64,000 bases of DNA. It comes from Varroa destructor (taxonomy: Eukaryota > Arthropoda > Arachnida > Mesostigmata > Varroidae). A model generated the notes under the pieces. It did not search any database. It was not told the DNA's origin and was given only the letters and a program-made list of their open reading frames with translations. The position numbers were made by a program, and so were the translations under genes. Positions 62,201-64,000 of this stretch are shown here, piece after piece. Position 1 is the first letter of the stretch; each line of letters begins with the position of its first letter. The stretch spans positions 50,345,885 to 50,409,884 of the forward strand of contig NW_019211454.1 in NCBI RefSeq assembly GCF_002443255.2, given 5' to 3'.

Positions 62201-63891
62201 TCAAGCTTTGTTTGTTATCTGTAACAGCAGGAGAACATTATGACGGCTGACAATACATTTCATTTGTCTTAAAGAACAACCCATTGACCTGGTCTTGGCT
62301 GCCCTGGGAGAACCGACACTCGGCCACCCGCTAACAACACAGCTGCACTAAAATTGTGAGCTGTTAGCGGAACTGTAATAAAAACATCGAAAGATTGGAC
62401 AAAAGGAACATTTTACATGTCTGTTAGGAAGAACTTCGCATACACTTTTTTAATATCAAAGATAAACTGTGTACTTAGCTTGATAAGTTATTAAATATAA
62501 TGACAACGAGATATATGGTTTGTTGAAATTAAATGCAAGCAAAGCTACCTTAATAAAACATGTCTTTATCATTTTAGATGACCGTGCTGATAAATTCCAA
62601 TTATTAGGTATTTCGATAAGTATGGCGGAAGTTCTCTCTGTTGCATACGCCTTTAACACCACCCCGAGTTTGTTAACGACCCTCTTTTAAAAATATCCTC
62701 TAATATATATATAGGGTCTTTTAAGCGCAAAGTCGCAAGACAAAATTGCAACCTGTGGGTGTTATATAAAATCTATTATCACTTTATCATGACGCAGAAA
62801 CGAAATAATCAAAATAATCATAAATGTTGAAATTCCATTTAAGTTAACTGAACAGGGCATTTCTGAGATTTATTTGCATCTGACTTTGGTCCTTTTTAAT
62901 CATTAAGCAGCAAGGAGGATCCTTTCTCCTAGCGAAAATGTGCGCACACAGAATTTTTAGACTTCATTTATAAGCTGTTTCCGAGCTTAAAGTATCAAAA
63001 AAAAAAAAAAAACTCGGGCGGGTGCTCTTCGACGGGATCGAAACAAATCCTCTTAATGAATTGACGCGGCAATGAAAAAACTGTGCCTCCGAATATCGCA
63101 ACACGCACCGTTTCAGCTTGATACATGCATTGAAGTTCCAAATCATGATGTGAGATAGCGAACGTTTTCCTATAGTTTTATCCAATCATTTGCTTGTGCA
63201 AAAATTTTCCATCACAATCACATAGTGCCCTTCTCTAAATGTTTATTCTGCAATTTCTATCATTATTTGACATGCATTTTTTTCATTCATCAATATATAC
63301 CTCGCTATTGTTTATTTGGTTTTTATATAATCTTCCCATGTTAGAATTTATCTACGTTCACAGTGAACTCCCCTAAAACACAAGCCCATCCCCTTTTAAA
63401 GGATCTGATTACTTGAAAAATCATACGGGGTCTTCGGGGTATCGAGATTTATATTGTCTCACCTAGCTACGCTCAAATTCACTTTGAGGCTTGGCGCTTT
63501 TCAATACGAACTTCGCCAATTGTTTTCTTTTCATAGTAACCACGAAGCGTATAAATATTTGCAGCAAGTGAAAAGTGCATGTAAAAATTTAAATGAAATC
63601 AAATAATATCTTTGATAGAGTGTAGGGACTAATAAAATCTATAGAAAAGTTAGCAAACTTCAAGCAAGACAGATAAGTAAAAATAATGTTATAGAATTAT
63701 TGTTCGAATACTTGGGTAGTAATCGTTCTTAGTTAAAATAGCCATGATAGATTCAGGTATTCATTTTGTGATAAAGATGTGTATAAATTTTGTTACATTT
63801 AATTTTCTGAATTCACTTCTTTTAAAACGCTGGTGGAAGCTTTTTTGAAGCAAAAATATAGCTTATTATCTTTGTAAAGTTTTTTTTTAAA

Positions 63892-63937
63892 AGTCAGCCT
63901 TATAATAGATAAAAAATTATCTATTATCAGGCTGACT
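63892..63937. repeat. 21-bp inverted repeat, one mismatch
   Basis: The arm at 63892-63912 (containing GTCAGCCTTATAATAGATAA) pairs with 63917-63937 apart from one position, around a four-base A loop. It follows a T run. It could be a short foldback element or one end of a MITE cut by the window edge. Confidence 0.8.
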
Positions 63938-64000
63938 GAAGGTTTGTCCTGCAGATTAGAGACGAGGACAAATTGGTAAAGTGTGCGCGGTTTTCCTCTA

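Larger units (their letters stand above)
58167..64000. other. Upstream flank of DOLK, no supported gene
   Basis: The first 400 bases are GC-richer and should hold the DOLK 5' untranslated region and promoter; no TATA box is placed with confidence. Beyond lie a tRNA-like relic (58561-58623), an ATT repeat (59168-59207), AT-rich DNA and a terminal inverted repeat (63892-63937). Two donor-like sites (near 61915 and 61980) lie in a GC-richer patch at 61780-62190, but no protein family is recognised there. Confidence 0.5.

Noticed and set aside
63001..63060. Minus-strand B-box-like TTTCGATCCC followed by a T run, considered as a Pol III gene
   Set aside because: No matching A box or tRNA-like arms upstream; the A run on the plus strand is a simple homopolymer.
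1..64000. CRISPR arrays, operons, rRNA genes, intact transposases
   Set aside because: No regularly spaced direct repeats, bacterial gene packing, rRNA-like blocks or transposase motifs were seen; the gene structure is eukaryotic.

Overview
The window looks like arthropod nuclear DNA. Two multi-exon protein-coding genes with GT-AG introns can be rebuilt, separated by long AT-rich non-coding sequence that carries short microsatellites and imperfect hairpins. There is no operon-like packing and no ribosome binding site pattern. One gene encodes a Spätzle-family cystine-knot ligand, a family known mainly from arthropods. The introns are several kb long and the base composition is moderately AT-rich, which would fit a chelicerate such as a mesostigmatid mite. 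That placement is inference; the sequence proves no species.

Layout. 1-18420: no coding gene I can support. A GC-richer patch ends in a consensus splice donor at 4529/4530 and could be a non-coding first exon of the next gene. 18421-40581 (+): Spätzle-like gene with seven coding exons (18421-18665, 19463-19803, 20186-20445, 20846-21101, 24809-24941, 32630-32893, 40413-40581). All junction phases agree and the exons total 1668 nt, or 555 residues plus stop. 40582-53658: intergenic, with two unrecognised open frames (41741-42109 and 42496-43047). 53659-58166 (-): dolichol kinase in two coding exons (58166-57264 and 54246-53659), 496 residues, with a phase-0 intron of about 3 kb. 58167-64000: flank with a tRNA-like Pol III-promoter relic and no supported gene.

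Function. The two genes converge tail to tail about 13 kb apart and need not be functionally linked. Spätzle-family proteins are secreted proproteins whose C-terminal neurotrophin-like knot activates Toll receptors in development and immunity. Dolichol kinase is an ER membrane enzyme that makes dolichyl phosphate, the lipid carrier for N-glycosylation. The Spätzle-like protein is itself a secretory protein with one potential N-glycosylation sequon in its C-terminal region.

I found no clearly new biological system. The points most worth checking are the divergent Spätzle paralogue (unusual Gly/Ser linker, eight knot-region cysteines, terminal Cys-x-Cys), a tandem NAGNAG acceptor in its third exon, a perfect 20-bp palindrome and several long hairpins in introns and intergenic DNA, and two tRNA-derived relics.
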